From: Bacillota bacterium
Lineage (GTDB): Bacteria; Bacillota; Clostridia; Lachnospirales; Lachnospiraceae
Length of the DNA stretch: 39,039 bases
Reading direction: 5' to 3'
NCBI GenBank assembly: GCA_023416695.1
Contig: JAEZGY010000089.1
Coordinates: 1 to 39,039, forward strand
Within the stretch, counting starts at the first letter, position 1, and the number at the start of each line of letters is the position of its first letter. The notes beneath the pieces are model-generated. The model had not been told where the DNA came from, made no database searches, and saw only the letters and a program-made list of their open reading frames with translations. The translations under genes were made by a program, and so were the position numbers. Below, one piece after another: positions 9,001-15,994 of the stretch.

Positions 9001-9207
9001 TACCACTTCATGTCAAACGCATTTCGTGACGGTGTATTAAAGACAACTGGAACAGACATTGATGATATTCTTCCACCAGTATCTCGTTTTGGTGCAGGAA
9101 ACAGAGATGAAAAGAAAAACAGAGTTATCGACAGACTCCAAGTATATTTTGAAATGTTCATAGACATTTTCTTCGGTGATGATACATTAGACAAGAATTT
9201 GAGGTGA
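6067..9207 (+). CDS. hsdR: Type I restriction endonuclease subunit
   Basis: At 1046 residues this is a full-length motor and nuclease subunit. The N-terminal HsdR nuclease domain has the PD-ExK set (D154, E168, K170 in YDVTILVNGF and VHVELKRRG). The superfamily 2 translocase follows, with Walker A HTTGSGKT near 326-333, DECH near 427 and FTGTP shortly after. A motif VI-like segment QAFSRTNRI lies near residues 730-740. It starts at an ATG with a GGTGGTGA site. It translocates DNA with ATP and cuts unmethylated DNA together with HsdM and HsdS. No disruption is seen, so the whole system looks functional. Confidence 0.97.
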   Translation: MSTLNIVATSNESTVVTEYIPQEKKSSNYQSEAALEADFIKMLIELGYERLTIHSEAELIANLRKQLELLNDYKFTDSEWKSFFNTYIANANEGIVEKTKTIQEDSVKVLTREDGTSKNITLIDKRSIHNNRLQVLNQYTISQDEGANHDNRYDVTILVNGFPLVHVELKRRGVAIREAFNQINRYQRDSFWSGCGLYEYVQIFIISNGTHTKYYSNTTRNAHLKEANGDGKKNGKKTSNSFEFTSFWADGNNKVIPDLVDFTKTFLSKHTILNILTKYCVFTSEQILLVMRPYQIAATERILNRIEISSNYKKYGTLDGGGYIWHTTGSGKTLTSFKTAQLASKLDIIDKVLFVVDRKDLDYQTMKEYDRFEKGAANSNTSTAKLKKQLEDNNARIIITTIQKLSKFIDKNKEHKVYNKHIVIIFDECHRSQFGDMHISITDRFKKYHIFGFTGTPIFAVNASSSGKHPDLKTTPQAFGEKLHTYTIVDAINDDNVLPFRIDYIKTIKEDASAQDKDVTAIDREKALQDPRRISEIVAYIMQHFNQKTKRNREAFGFSVLTNVEEIATVKNRGSVEEKKQSVHMNGFNSIFAVASIDFAKLYYAEFKKQQKDLPEAQRLKIATIYSYGVNEEVTDDFVEDENNEDTEGLDASSRDFLDMAINDYNLMFHTNYSTDADHFQNYYKDLSLRMKNREVDLLIVVNMFLTGFDATTLNTLWVDKNLKYHGLIQAFSRTNRILNSVKTFGNIVCFRNLEKETNQAIALFGDRDAESVILLKDFNSYYYGYDEDEKHYEGYKELIDKLLRQFPTGEQIISEDLQKEFIKLFGKVLRARNILSTFDDFDGMAILDDRTMQDYQSEYIDLYDKFRPKDKGDKEVINDDVVFEIELMKQVEINIDYILQLVKQYQQNYDKEIVISIDKAVNSSIDLRSKLQLIHLFLENINPDTDVDKEWKEFVDAQRRANLNEIIEEEKLKPVDTYHFMSNAFRDGVLKTTGTDIDDILPPVSRFGAGNRDEKKNRVIDRLQVYFEMFIDIFFGDDTLDKNLR

Positions 9208-9213
9208 TATGTA

Positions 9214-9522
9214 TTGCCAAAGAAAAAAACAATAAAAAATAAAATTATTCAAAAACCAATACCTTTCTTTATAACTGATAACTGTACAGTAAAACTAAAT
9301 GATCCCAACTCATCAACAACAAAAGAAATTAGAATTAGTACAGTAAATGGATATGACCGATACATTTACTTAATCGGTAAAAAAAGAGGCGATAAAGTAA
9401 ATGTTGATAACAGTACTTGGATAATTGGATATGTCACACCAGACAAAAAGAAAAAATATTATCACAGAAGAAAATCACTTATGTCACATCCATTAAATAA
9501 TTCAACGCATTTCTTTAAGTAA
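9214..9522 (+). CDS. Small basic hypothetical protein after hsdR
   Basis: A TTG start 6 bases after the hsdR stop uses the GAGGTGA that overlaps that stop. The 102-residue product is basic at both ends (PKKKTIKNKI and PDKKKKYYHRRK), with a beta-type centre. I do not recognise it. It is probably translated with the RM operon and is followed by a hairpin terminator, so it closes the operon. The TTG start is less certain than the frame. Confidence 0.6.
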   Translation: MPKKKTIKNKIIQKPIPFFITDNCTVKLNDPNSSTTKEIRISTVNGYDRYIYLIGKKRGDKVNVDNSTWIIGYVTPDKKKKYYHRRKSLMSHPLNNSTHFFK

Positions 9523-9528
9523 CACTAT

Positions 9529-9557
9529 AGGCACCTTGCTATCATAGCTTGGTGCCT
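9529..9557 (+). terminator. Hairpin terminator at the end of the RM operon
   Basis: AGGCACC and GGTGCCT arms, with a further GCT/AGC pairing inside, lie just after the last RM-operon gene. The following run is only weakly T-rich (TATTCAT). It is the likely end of the hsdM transcript. Confidence 0.55.
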
Positions 9558-9763
9558 TATTCATGTTAGGCGGTTACTTCTTTATCACTACACGTCATCT
9601 CTCGGTTGGATCGTAAACGTGATAAACACATATCAAAGAGGAACTATACAGAAATAGAGATGTTTTGGAAAGGGGCAGGACAACGAAGATAGAATCTAGC
9701 TGCCATAACACCAGAGGTATAAAGTATGAGATAGAAATTTTGTACACTTATGTTATGTAGAGG

Positions 9764-10075
9764 ATGGGGAATATGCTTAGAAATGGCCAATTAAATGGGG
9801 ACTTTTATGCTTATATAGATAAATACATAGGATTGCCTTCCAACGAGACGGTCTTTAAAGTAATACCAAAGAATTTGGACATTCATAGCTATAGAGCAGA
9901 GTTTAGCTGTACCTGGTATGAGAAGTTGGCAAGAAAGGAAAAGTATTATTGTAGAGGAGATAAGAAGGGTGTTGTATTCGATAGGAGAGCAATGTTGCAG
10001 GTTTCGAAGATGCTGAGACACGAGAGGATATATGTCATAGCGACTCACTATTTGTGGAAGAGAGTGTACATATGA
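9764..10075 (+). pseudogene. C-terminal relic of a tyrosine recombinase
   Basis: The 103-residue reading frame matches the catalytic end of a tyrosine integrase. H41-S-Y-R44 is the HxxR box, L-R-H86 stands in for the LGH box, and Y96 in ATHYLW is in the place of the nucleophile. The spacing and the segment YYCRGDKKGVVFDRRAML are typical of a clostridial integrase group I recognise in outline. The arm-binding and core-binding domains and the first catalytic Arg are missing. A gene-like but stop-containing stretch upstream (about 9627-9760) may be more of the same relic. It has a poor ribosome site and should be inactive. It marks an old integration event beside the defence genes. Confidence 0.7.
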
Positions 10076-10230
10076 TGTTTAAGATAAGAACAGATGTTTG
10101 ATGTTTGAAGTGTAAAAACTACACTTTAGTGGAGCATACGTTTAGTGTTTGATAAATAGGAGTTGCACATATTAAGTATTTGTTCTACTATAATTTTATA
10201 GGGAAAATATGATAATAAGGGGGATTCAAG
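10076..10230. other. Gene-free gap with a perfect 7-bp hairpin
   Basis: AAGTGTA and TACACTT arms around AAAAC lie at 10108-10126 with no T-run after them. This is either a weak terminator after the integrase relic or an operator for the two-gene unit that follows. The promoter of that unit should be in the AT-rich part near 10165-10215. Confidence 0.35.
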
Positions 10231-10725
10231 ATGAAAGAAAGTATAGAAATAAAGGAGCGCAATTATCAATTTGATAATTATTTTGAAAAAGATGTAATAA
10301 GTGAGGATACGCGAAGAAAAGTTACAAATACTGATATATTGGCAATTCCTGGTTTATATAAAGATGGAGAATACTATTTTGCTCAGGAGACAATAGAGTT
10401 CATTAAATTTTGTAGAAAGCAGAATACGGAAAACAGTTTTGATGTACTAGCTGATGGAGATATTAAAGTTCGATCTCTTCATTCATTTGATATTTGGTTA
10501 CCTATAATTTATATCGCAAGTTCAATTTTTATGCCAGTTACATTAAATTTAGTAAGCAGCTATATATGGGAAAAGATAAAAGGGCGTGAGCATGAAGAAC
10601 CTCATGTAAATGTAACGATATTAGTGAAAGACGGAGATAAACAGAAAGAATTTCACTATGATGGCGATGCAGAATCATTTATTGAGGGGTTTGAAAAAAT
10701 TGATATTAATAAAATCTTTGAATAG
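10231..10725 (+). CDS. Membrane-anchored hypothetical protein, first gene of a two-gene unit
   Basis: The 164-residue protein starts at an ATG with an AGGGGG site. It has a soluble N-terminal part (1-85), one hydrophobic segment at about 87-113 that could span the membrane once or form a hairpin, and a compact C-terminal part (120-164). That last part has a beta-type pattern (HVNVTILVKDGDKQKEFHYD) followed by a helix and ends in IDINKIFE. I do not recognise a family. The next gene starts 9 bases later and is probably co-transcribed. Its place in a defence island suggests, without proof, a membrane effector. Confidence 0.7.
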   Translation: MKESIEIKERNYQFDNYFEKDVISEDTRRKVTNTDILAIPGLYKDGEYYFAQETIEFIKFCRKQNTENSFDVLADGDIKVRSLHSFDIWLPIIYIASSIFMPVTLNLVSSYIWEKIKGREHEEPHVNVTILVKDGDKQKEFHYDGDAESFIEGFEKIDINKIFE

Positions 10726-10734
10726 GAGGTTCTT

Positions 10735-11610
10735 ATGCTAAAATATTTTTTTTCGCATTATGATATAAAAGAGATATGTGGGATTAACGAGAGCCTAAAC
10801 GAAGTAAAGAAATGCTTATCAAATGGTGAATATACTAATATTTATAGTGAATATGATAAGTGCCAGCCCTTATTTGAAAATATTGTAGAAATTGCAAGAG
10901 AGCGAAACGATGAATATCTTGCTAATTCACAGTATGTAGCAAGAGAATATTATTTGTTATTCTATAATATAGGCTCATACTTTTGTTTGCTACAAGAAAA
11001 AGAGTATAAGAAATCTTGGGATAAACTACAAGATTGTTTTGATATATGTAAGAATATAGGTAAGTATACCGATATAAAAAATCGATTAGAAATACCTCAA
11101 ATACTGGATTTGCTTATGTGTTATGAGTCACTATACCCGTATAATGTTTTTGCTAGTAGTGAATATATAATTACCAAATCACATTGTAGTATTTGTGGAG
11201 AATCTATGCAAAGTTTAGCTTGTTCGCATATTAAAGGGCAATTGTATTGGGGGCAAGTAGCTATTGAGATTATAGATGAGATAAAGGAATTTCAAGCAGT
11301 ATGTTTAGTATCGCATCCTGAAGATAAACGTTGTACAATGGAATTAGTAGATGACAACCGTACGGAAATAGAGAAATTCTGTAAACTTAATGAATTTTTA
11401 AGTTTAAATATACCACGTTTGCAAATATTCTCTGTTGAAACACGAATAGAGTCTCGGAAAAAAGACAACATAATAATAGTGGAAAGAAATGAGCCTTGTC
11501 CTTGCGGAAGTGGATTAAAATTTAAGAAGTGTTGCGGAAAAGATTTATATTATAAACATGAACGTAATATTGTGACACCATTAAATATGATTGAATTAAA
11601 TTATGACTAG
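10735..11610 (+). CDS. SEC-C motif zinc protein, second gene of a two-gene unit
   Basis: The 291-residue protein starts at an ATG with a perfect AGGAGG site. The first 130 residues are helical. A metal-site-like cluster follows (C151, C154, C163, H165). A SEC-C zinc motif ends the protein (NEPCPCGSG from residue 252, then KKCCGK with C266 and C267), as known from the SecA C-terminus and many unrelated proteins. It has no recognisable nuclease or ATPase motif. It pairs with the membrane protein upstream. SEC-C often serves as a docking element, so a sensor or adaptor role is possible but is inference. Confidence 0.75.
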   Translation: MLKYFFSHYDIKEICGINESLNEVKKCLSNGEYTNIYSEYDKCQPLFENIVEIARERNDEYLANSQYVAREYYLLFYNIGSYFCLLQEKEYKKSWDKLQDCFDICKNIGKYTDIKNRLEIPQILDLLMCYESLYPYNVFASSEYIITKSHCSICGESMQSLACSHIKGQLYWGQVAIEIIDEIKEFQAVCLVSHPEDKRCTMELVDDNRTEIEKFCKLNEFLSLNIPRLQIFSVETRIESRKKDNIIIVERNEPCPCGSGLKFKKCCGKDLYYKHERNIVTPLNMIELNYD

Positions 11611-11726
11611 TATCCTAAGCATATTCTTTTTATATGATATGAGTACTATATTGAGTACATAAATAGTAGATGTGTTGGAACTCTCCTTTCTAAGCGGATT
11701 CAGAGAGGCGAGTTCTTTTCGAATCC

Positions 11727-11746
11727 CGTCTCGCGCATAAATGATT
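11727..11746. other. tRNA 3'-end-like fragment, possible attachment-site scar
   Basis: The sequence TTCGAATCCCGTCTCGCGCA looks like the T-loop, T-stem 3' strand and acceptor 3' strand of a tRNA gene. The matching 5' strand of the T-stem is absent just upstream, and no cloverleaf can be built. Tyrosine integrases often target tRNA 3' ends, and two integrase relics are near. The reading is weak and could be chance. Confidence 0.25.
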
Positions 11747-11750
11747 TTAG

Positions 11751-11790
11751 GCTTCAAGTTCTTACTTTATAAGGACTTGAAGCTTTTTTC
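11751..11790 (+). terminator. Rho-independent terminator after the SEC-C gene
   Basis: GCTTCAAGT and ACTTGAAGC arms form a 9-bp stem followed directly by six T. It ends the two-gene transcript, about 140 bases after the SEC-C stop. On the other strand it overlaps the end of the integrase relic. Confidence 0.8.
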
Positions 11791-12220
11791 TTTGTTCTAA
11801 TAGTAGTTGCAGTAATTTTGAGGCTCTAGGGGTTAGTGGTATCTCTCTAACTCCGGCAGAAGTCTTTGTTGTATCGGATAGCTTGTATTTAACCTTACCG
11901 ATACGATTGTCATTATTATCATGGACATAATACTTTACTTTTGTCTTTGTGATGGAAAGTACCTGCGTAGTAAAATCAATGTCCTTCCACGTTATTACTG
12001 CAAGTTCACCAACTCTTGTTCAAAGAGATTCTGCAGTCAGTTGGCATAAACCAGAGGGGTACTTATCGTGGAAGATATGCTCTACTAAAAGGTCATGTCT
12101 AATAATTTGCCTTATTTTTTATTCAATAGCAAATTCCTCTTTGTCAGTAGAGATTAAACGAGTCTTGCTTAGCTTTCTCTTTACCTTTTCCCAATCTAGT
12201 AATACAGATGGTTCATCCAT
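11762..12220 (-). pseudogene. Tyrosine integrase relic with two in-frame stops
   Basis: Read on the minus strand from the ATG at 12220, one single frame gives integrase-like sequence broken only by TAA at 12119-12121 and TGA at 12020-12022, then ending at TAA (11762-11764). The piece after the TGA is clear: TRVGELAVITWKDIDF is the first catalytic-Arg region of Tn916/phage-type integrases, and TKTSAGVREIPLTPRA is the following beta-strand and lysine region. The HxxR box and Tyr nucleophile are missing at the 3' end. This is a decayed integrase on the strand opposite to the neighbouring cargo. Confidence 0.8.
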
Positions 12221-12553
12221 AAAATATAAGCAAACATTAAAGTTGCTATAAAAAATTCTGCGTTGTGTATAAAAAAATAGAAGTGGTAATAATCCAGGAA
12301 ATTAGATGTGTAGGTGTGTATTGAAGTAGAAGATAAAACATAAACATAAGATAATTGGTAATAATAATAAAAAGATGTTAAAATATGGACTTTTGTTATG
12401 CAAAAGAATATAATAATTAAAGAATAAGGGATAAAATATGATGAATTAAATATTATTCTTTTATTATGTATATTAATTGGAAATTTGATTCATTATCACG
12501 TTGGATACTAAACATAAATAGTATGATTGAATAGTAAATGAGAGGAAGTACAC
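12221..12553. other. AT-rich gene-free region upstream of abiH
   Basis: No gene is seen. The sequence is strongly AT-rich and must hold the promoter of the AbiH-family gene. It includes a symmetric element (CTTTTG, 5-base spacer, CAAAAG at 12390-12406), which could be an operator. Confidence 0.4.
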
Positions 12554-13741
12554 ATGATGAATATATTAGTAATAGGAAATGGTTTTGATATTGCACATGA
12601 TTTACCAACTACATATACGGATTTTTTAGAATTTGCAAATAGAATAGTAATAACAAAAACATGGATAGGTGGTATAGATAAATTAAAAGCTAAGCGTATG
12701 AATGATTTCAAAGCAAAACCGTATGTAATAAAATACATAGAAGATGCTTTTAAAAGCAGGGAATATAAAAGTGATGAAAATACAACTAACAAAAACCCTC
12801 TAGTTCAAGAAATGTATGATCTTTTAGAAGATAATGTTTGGTATGATTATTTACAGAATATTTATACCAATGCATATATGAGAGGTAATAATTGGATTGA
12901 TTTTGAAAGTGAAATCAGTTACGTAATTGAAGTGATTGATAGACGTCAAGAGAATCTGTATACAAAACTTGATATCTCCACTGCATATAATGATTCTAAA
13001 GTTGATTTATTCTTAAAGCTTTTGAACTTTGATAAATATAAAATCCAGAAGAGAACTACGAATATTGGACTTACTTTTCGTGATTTGCTTGATAAATCAT
13101 ATGAGGACTTAAGAAGATTGATTAGGTGTCTTGAGATATATTTGAGCGAATGTGTAGAAAAGGCGGATGTAAAAATAAAATCTCCTGATATTGTAGACCG
13201 TACTATTGATGCTATTATCGACTTTAATTATACACATACTTTCAATAAGGTATATCCTGAAAAAAACGTTACAAAAATTCATTACATACACGGAGAAACG
13301 GGATTAACCCAAAATAATATGGTTTTAGGAATTGATGAATACAGGACTGATGAAGAAAAAGATTCTAATACTAATTACAATATATATAAGAAGTTTACAC
13401 AAAGAATAATTAATGATACAGGATTCATGTATCGAGATTGGATTGCGAAAATTGATAAAGAGTATAAACAGGTTAAAAGTAATTCATCTGAAATGCCATT
13501 GTGGGCTAGTAAACTATATGTTTTTGGACATTCGCTTGATGTTACAGATAAAGATGTTTTGGGAGAAATTATTACGGAAGATGGAGTATATACGATAATT
13601 TTTTATCATGATAAGCAACAGCAAGCTCAACAGATTGCTAATTTAGTAAAGATGATAGGGCAAAATAAATTTATTGAAATGATCAATGAAGTTCCACAGA
13701 GAATTAGGTTCAAACCACAAGAAAAGATGATAGATATCTAA
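12554..13741 (+). CDS. abiH: AbiH-family phage abortive infection protein
   Basis: This 395-residue protein belongs to the AbiH family, first known from lactococcal abortive infection. The N-terminus NILVIGNGFDIAHDLPTTYT is the family signature and looks like a nucleotide-binding G-x-G-x-D loop. Further conserved pieces are IDFNYTHTF with IHYIHG near residues 220-245, and YVFGHSLDVTD near 320-330 followed by the Y-H-D segment. An AGAGGAAG site lies before the start; ATG 12557 is an equally good start. It stands alone under its own AT-rich promoter region. The molecular target of AbiH proteins is not established, so only the family and a likely anti-phage role can be given. Confidence 0.9.
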   Translation: MMNILVIGNGFDIAHDLPTTYTDFLEFANRIVITKTWIGGIDKLKAKRMNDFKAKPYVIKYIEDAFKSREYKSDENTTNKNPLVQEMYDLLEDNVWYDYLQNIYTNAYMRGNNWIDFESEISYVIEVIDRRQENLYTKLDISTAYNDSKVDLFLKLLNFDKYKIQKRTTNIGLTFRDLLDKSYEDLRRLIRCLEIYLSECVEKADVKIKSPDIVDRTIDAIIDFNYTHTFNKVYPEKNVTKIHYIHGETGLTQNNMVLGIDEYRTDEEKDSNTNYNIYKKFTQRIINDTGFMYRDWIAKIDKEYKQVKSNSSEMPLWASKLYVFGHSLDVTDKDVLGEIITEDGVYTIIFYHDKQQQAQQIANLVKMIGQNKFIEMINEVPQRIRFKPQEKMIDI

Positions 13742-13830
13742 TAATTCAGATATCATATATAGATGAATTTTGGAGTCCTATTATTTTATATAATTTTAAA
13801 AAGTATAAATTGAATTAATTAAACCTAAAT

Positions 13831-13860
13831 TTGACAAATTAGGACATCTGAACACTATTA
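13831..13860 (+). promoter_or_regulatory. Possible sigma-A promoter for the DUF2513 gene
   Basis: A perfect TTGACA (13831-13836) is followed after 18 bases by a weak -10 (CTATTA at 13855-13860), about 45 bases before the gene start. The -10 match is poor, so this is tentative. Confidence 0.35.
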
Positions 13861-13905
13861 GTTGATGCATAGAGAACAGAATAGTTATAAAAAGGAGGAA
13901 GAAAA

Positions 13906-14307
13906 TTGAAAAGAGATATGGATCTGGTAAGGCTCATTTTACTTAAAATTGAAGAAAAGTCTCAAACTACAGTCATATATAATTTAAAGATTGAGGCCTA
14001 CGATACAGAAACGATTGCTTATCATTGTAAGATTCTAAATGAAGCAGGACTTATTTCGGATTACAAAGCTGAGTATTCTAATGACGAAATTTATATGTTT
14101 GGTGTTGGAACCCTCACATGGGACGGTAACGATTTTTTAGATAAAATACGTGATAATTCAAATTGGAATAAAGTTAAACAGACAATTTTGAAAAAAGGAC
14201 TTCCTCTTGCAATAGATACTATAAAGATTGTTTCAACAGCGTTTATTACTGCAGCTGCAGAAGGTATTGCTAATTCTATTATGAAAAATGGTGGAAGTAT
14301 AATATAG
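13906..14307 (+). CDS. DUF2513 family protein
   Basis: The 133-residue protein begins at a TTG with an AAGGAGG site 7 bases upstream. This start gives KRDMDLVRLILLKIEE, the typical opening of DUF2513 proteins. The middle (TIAYHCKILNEAGLI) resembles a winged-helix DNA-binding fold, and LTWDGNDFLDKIRDN is the usual family continuation. The C-terminus (about 104-130) is hydrophobic or amphipathic, after WNKVKQTILKKGLP. DUF2513 proteins are common in phages and integrated elements and have no established function. It is the last plus-strand cargo gene before the mobilisation module. Confidence 0.8.
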   Translation: MKRDMDLVRLILLKIEEKSQTTVIYNLKIEAYDTETIAYHCKILNEAGLISDYKAEYSNDEIYMFGVGTLTWDGNDFLDKIRDNSNWNKVKQTILKKGLPLAIDTIKIVSTAFITAAAEGIANSIMKNGGSII

Positions 14308-14404
14308 TACATATTTATAATTCATATGTTGTTGTCATCTCTGTTGCCAAAAAATCAAATACAGTCCCTAAACCTCTTTTCTATCTAGGTTTGCGGGTTT
14401 CACG

Positions 14405-14425
14405 AGACGGCTTTGAATGCCGTCT
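14405..14425 (+). repeat. Perfect 7-bp hairpin, T-arm-like
   Basis: AGACGGC and GCCGTCT enclose the loop TTTGAAT. Stem and loop have the dimensions of a tRNA T-arm, but no acceptor or anticodon arm can be found around it. It may be a weak terminator for the DUF2513 transcript or a scar at an element junction. Confidence 0.35.
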
Positions 14426-14433
14426 TACACATG

Positions 14434-14465
14434 AAAACAGAAAAAATCCCTTGAAGAGACTTTTT
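14434..14465. terminator. Bidirectional hairpin terminator
   Basis: The hairpin AAAAAATCCC-TTGAA-GAGACTTTTT (14441-14465) has T-runs on both strands. It separates the plus-strand cargo genes from the minus-strand resolvase, whose stop is at 14515, and can end transcripts from both sides. Confidence 0.7.
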
Positions 14466-14514
14466 GTACAGTTATTGAGAGGAGCCGCAATACTTACGGT
14501 AATGTAATGAAAAA

Positions 14515-15108
14515 TCAGCTACCTGCCAATGATATGTATTTATAGACCGTACTTCTTGAACAATGCATTAAATCTGCAAGTCCTGTAATCGTAATTTGGT
14601 TTGTTTTATAGAGAGGATAATACTCCCAAAACTTCTTTGGAAGAGTAGTAGATGTTGTTGTAGGTCTGCCAATCTTTTTCCCTTTTTCTTTAGCATTCTT
14701 CATTCCAGATTTCACTCTTTGAGATATTATATCTCTTTCCATTTCAGAGAATACTCCCCACATCATTAGCATACCTTTAGTCATTGGATCAATTTCCTCA
14801 TTTCTGCAATCGACTATGAAGGAACCTATGACAAGACGAATATGTTTTTCTTGAACAGTTTGAAGAATATCGCAAAGCTGCTTTGTTGACCTTGTAAGAC
14901 GAGACACTTCTGTTGTTACTATGGTGTCTCCCTCTTTTATAATATCGAGTAGCTTTGTAAACTCTACTCTATTTAACTTTGTACCTGATTCATACTCCCA
15001 ATAGATGTATTTATCTTCTGGTACTCCTAGAGAAAATAATTCTCTTTTCTGTCTATTAATATCTTGTCTATCTTCGTTGGTGGAGCAACGAGCATAACCA
15101 TAAATCAA
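14515..15108 (-). CDS. Small serine recombinase (resolvase/invertase family)
   Basis: This 197-residue protein is an intact small serine recombinase. YGYARCST places the catalytic serine at residue 9, TTEVSRLTRS supplies the conserved arginines, and GVFSEMERDIISQRV leads into the long E-helix. A C-terminal helix-turn-helix follows (TITGLADLMHCSRSTVYKYI). The start is a TTG with AAAGGA about 10 bases upstream; no in-frame ATG exists. The size fits a Tn3-type resolvase or Hin-type invertase, not a large integrating recombinase. In this plasmid-like module a role in resolving multimers or cointegrates is likely. Confidence 0.93.
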   Translation of the reverse strand: MIYGYARCSTNEDRQDINRQKRELFSLGVPEDKYIYWEYESGTKLNRVEFTKLLDIIKEGDTIVTTEVSRLTRSTKQLCDILQTVQEKHIRLVIGSFIVDCRNEEIDPMTKGMLMMWGVFSEMERDIISQRVKSGMKNAKEKGKKIGRPTTTSTTLPKKFWEYYPLYKTNQITITGLADLMHCSRSTVYKYISLAGS

Positions 15109-15165
15109 ATGTACATCATCCTTTCAATATAATCTACAAGATCATTTCTAATTCGTTCGTTTCTT

Positions 15166-15810
15166 TTAATCAGCTTCCAGTAAATGAGATGCTTCCTGAT
15201 CTGCTTCTTGCAAGGCAAGAACAAGAGGATATAATTCAATGGCAGAACCAATACTATTAATCTGAGATGGTGAACAATCATAAGCACCCATGTGCCATCT
15301 GATAGCATATCTTTCGCAAGGAAGAAGAGTTAAAAACTGTTCTATCATCATTACAGATTTTTCTCCATGTCCATAAGGAAATTTATCTTCAATTTTATAT
15401 GTAGGGACGGTCTCCCAAATGAAATCACCATTATTATCATGTTTTCTCTGCCAGCCTTCTGCAGCTGCAACCTTGTCAGGATCGTAGGTCTTTTGGTTCT
15501 TAAAATCCTTTACATAAAAATAAGTTTTACAAAGGTCATGCAATAATGCAGATATGGCAAGTGTCTCATCTGTATAGTTTTTATCTGCAAAAACCTTTTT
15601 CCAAATAGGACTTTCTTTTTTTGCCATCAAACAATCATAAACATTTAAACTATGATCCAACAATCCACCTTCATAACTTCCATGAAAACGAGTGCTTGCT
15701 GGTGCTGTATAAAAATCTGATTTCCTAACAGCTTCAAGAAGTTTACCTATACCCTCTCTAGTAACACCACTGAGTATTGCTTCAAATCTTTCAATCTGTG
15801 TATTATTCAT
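15166..15810 (-). CDS. HD-domain metal-dependent phosphohydrolase
   Basis: The 214-residue protein has an AAAGGAG site before its ATG. HD-superfamily signatures are present: H in GGLLDHSLNVYD (near residue 53), LLHDLCK (near 89-95), HGEKSVMM (near 148), and a late acidic residue in LQEADQEA. Similar HD proteins occur beside relaxase genes in integrated elements, including as the N-terminal part of TraI-like proteins. The substrate is unknown; nucleotides or nucleic acid are usual for the family. It is the gene before the resolvase, with about 55 bases between them. Confidence 0.85.
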   Translation of the reverse strand: MNNTQIERFEAILSGVTREGIGKLLEAVRKSDFYTAPASTRFHGSYEGGLLDHSLNVYDCLMAKKESPIWKKVFADKNYTDETLAISALLHDLCKTYFYVKDFKNQKTYDPDKVAAAEGWQRKHDNNGDFIWETVPTYKIEDKFPYGHGEKSVMMIEQFLTLLPCERYAIRWHMGAYDCSPSQINSIGSAIELYPLVLALQEADQEASHLLEAD

Positions 15811-15991
15811 AAGTATCTCTCCTTTATTATGTTCAAGAAAAGGTCACTATGTTTTCTTATACAAATTATAGTCTAATTATGACCGATTTGTACACTAAAA
15901 AAGTGTATGAGAAAACAGATGATTTCTCATACACTCATTATATATGCCCTTGCCACTCTGGACGAATACGGAAACGGAAAGAAACCCTCAA
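15811..15991. other. Intergenic region holding a strong terminator and a repeat
   Basis: There is no gene here. The region holds the hairpin described at 15897-15935 and, next to the stop of the zinc-finger gene, a diverged copy of the recurring 20-27 bp motif (15967-15994). The HD gene therefore needs its own promoter in the AT-rich part near 15840-15895. Confidence 0.5.
15897..15935 (-). terminator. Rho-independent terminator with a perfect 13-bp stem
   Basis: AGTGTATGAGAAA (15902-15914) and TTTCTCATACACT (15923-15935) pair without mismatch around an 8-base loop. On the minus strand the stem is followed by a run of six T. It ends the long minus-strand mobilisation transcript after the zinc-finger gene. 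Confidence 0.8.
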
Positions 15992-15994
15992 TTA
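15967..15994 (-). repeat. Recurring motif, copy A
   Basis: A diverged copy of the sequence that in copies B and C reads TAATTGATTTTTCTTTCCAT on the minus strand. It starts at the stop codon of the zinc-finger gene and keeps the TTTCTTTCC-TTTCCGTA end. Confidence 0.5.

Noticed and set aside
11949..12251. Plus-strand frame of 100 codons
   Set aside because: It is the complement of the minus-strand integrase relic, has no ribosome site, and reads as non-protein-like Ser/Cys/Ile-rich sequence.
14405..14425. tRNA gene
   Set aside because: Only a T-arm-like hairpin is seen; no acceptor, D or anticodon arm can be built around it.
15105..15308. Minus-strand frame overlapping the HD gene end
   Set aside because: It lies in another frame of the clearly coding HD gene for most of its length and has no ribosome site. 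No evidence of a frameshifted HD C-terminus was seen.
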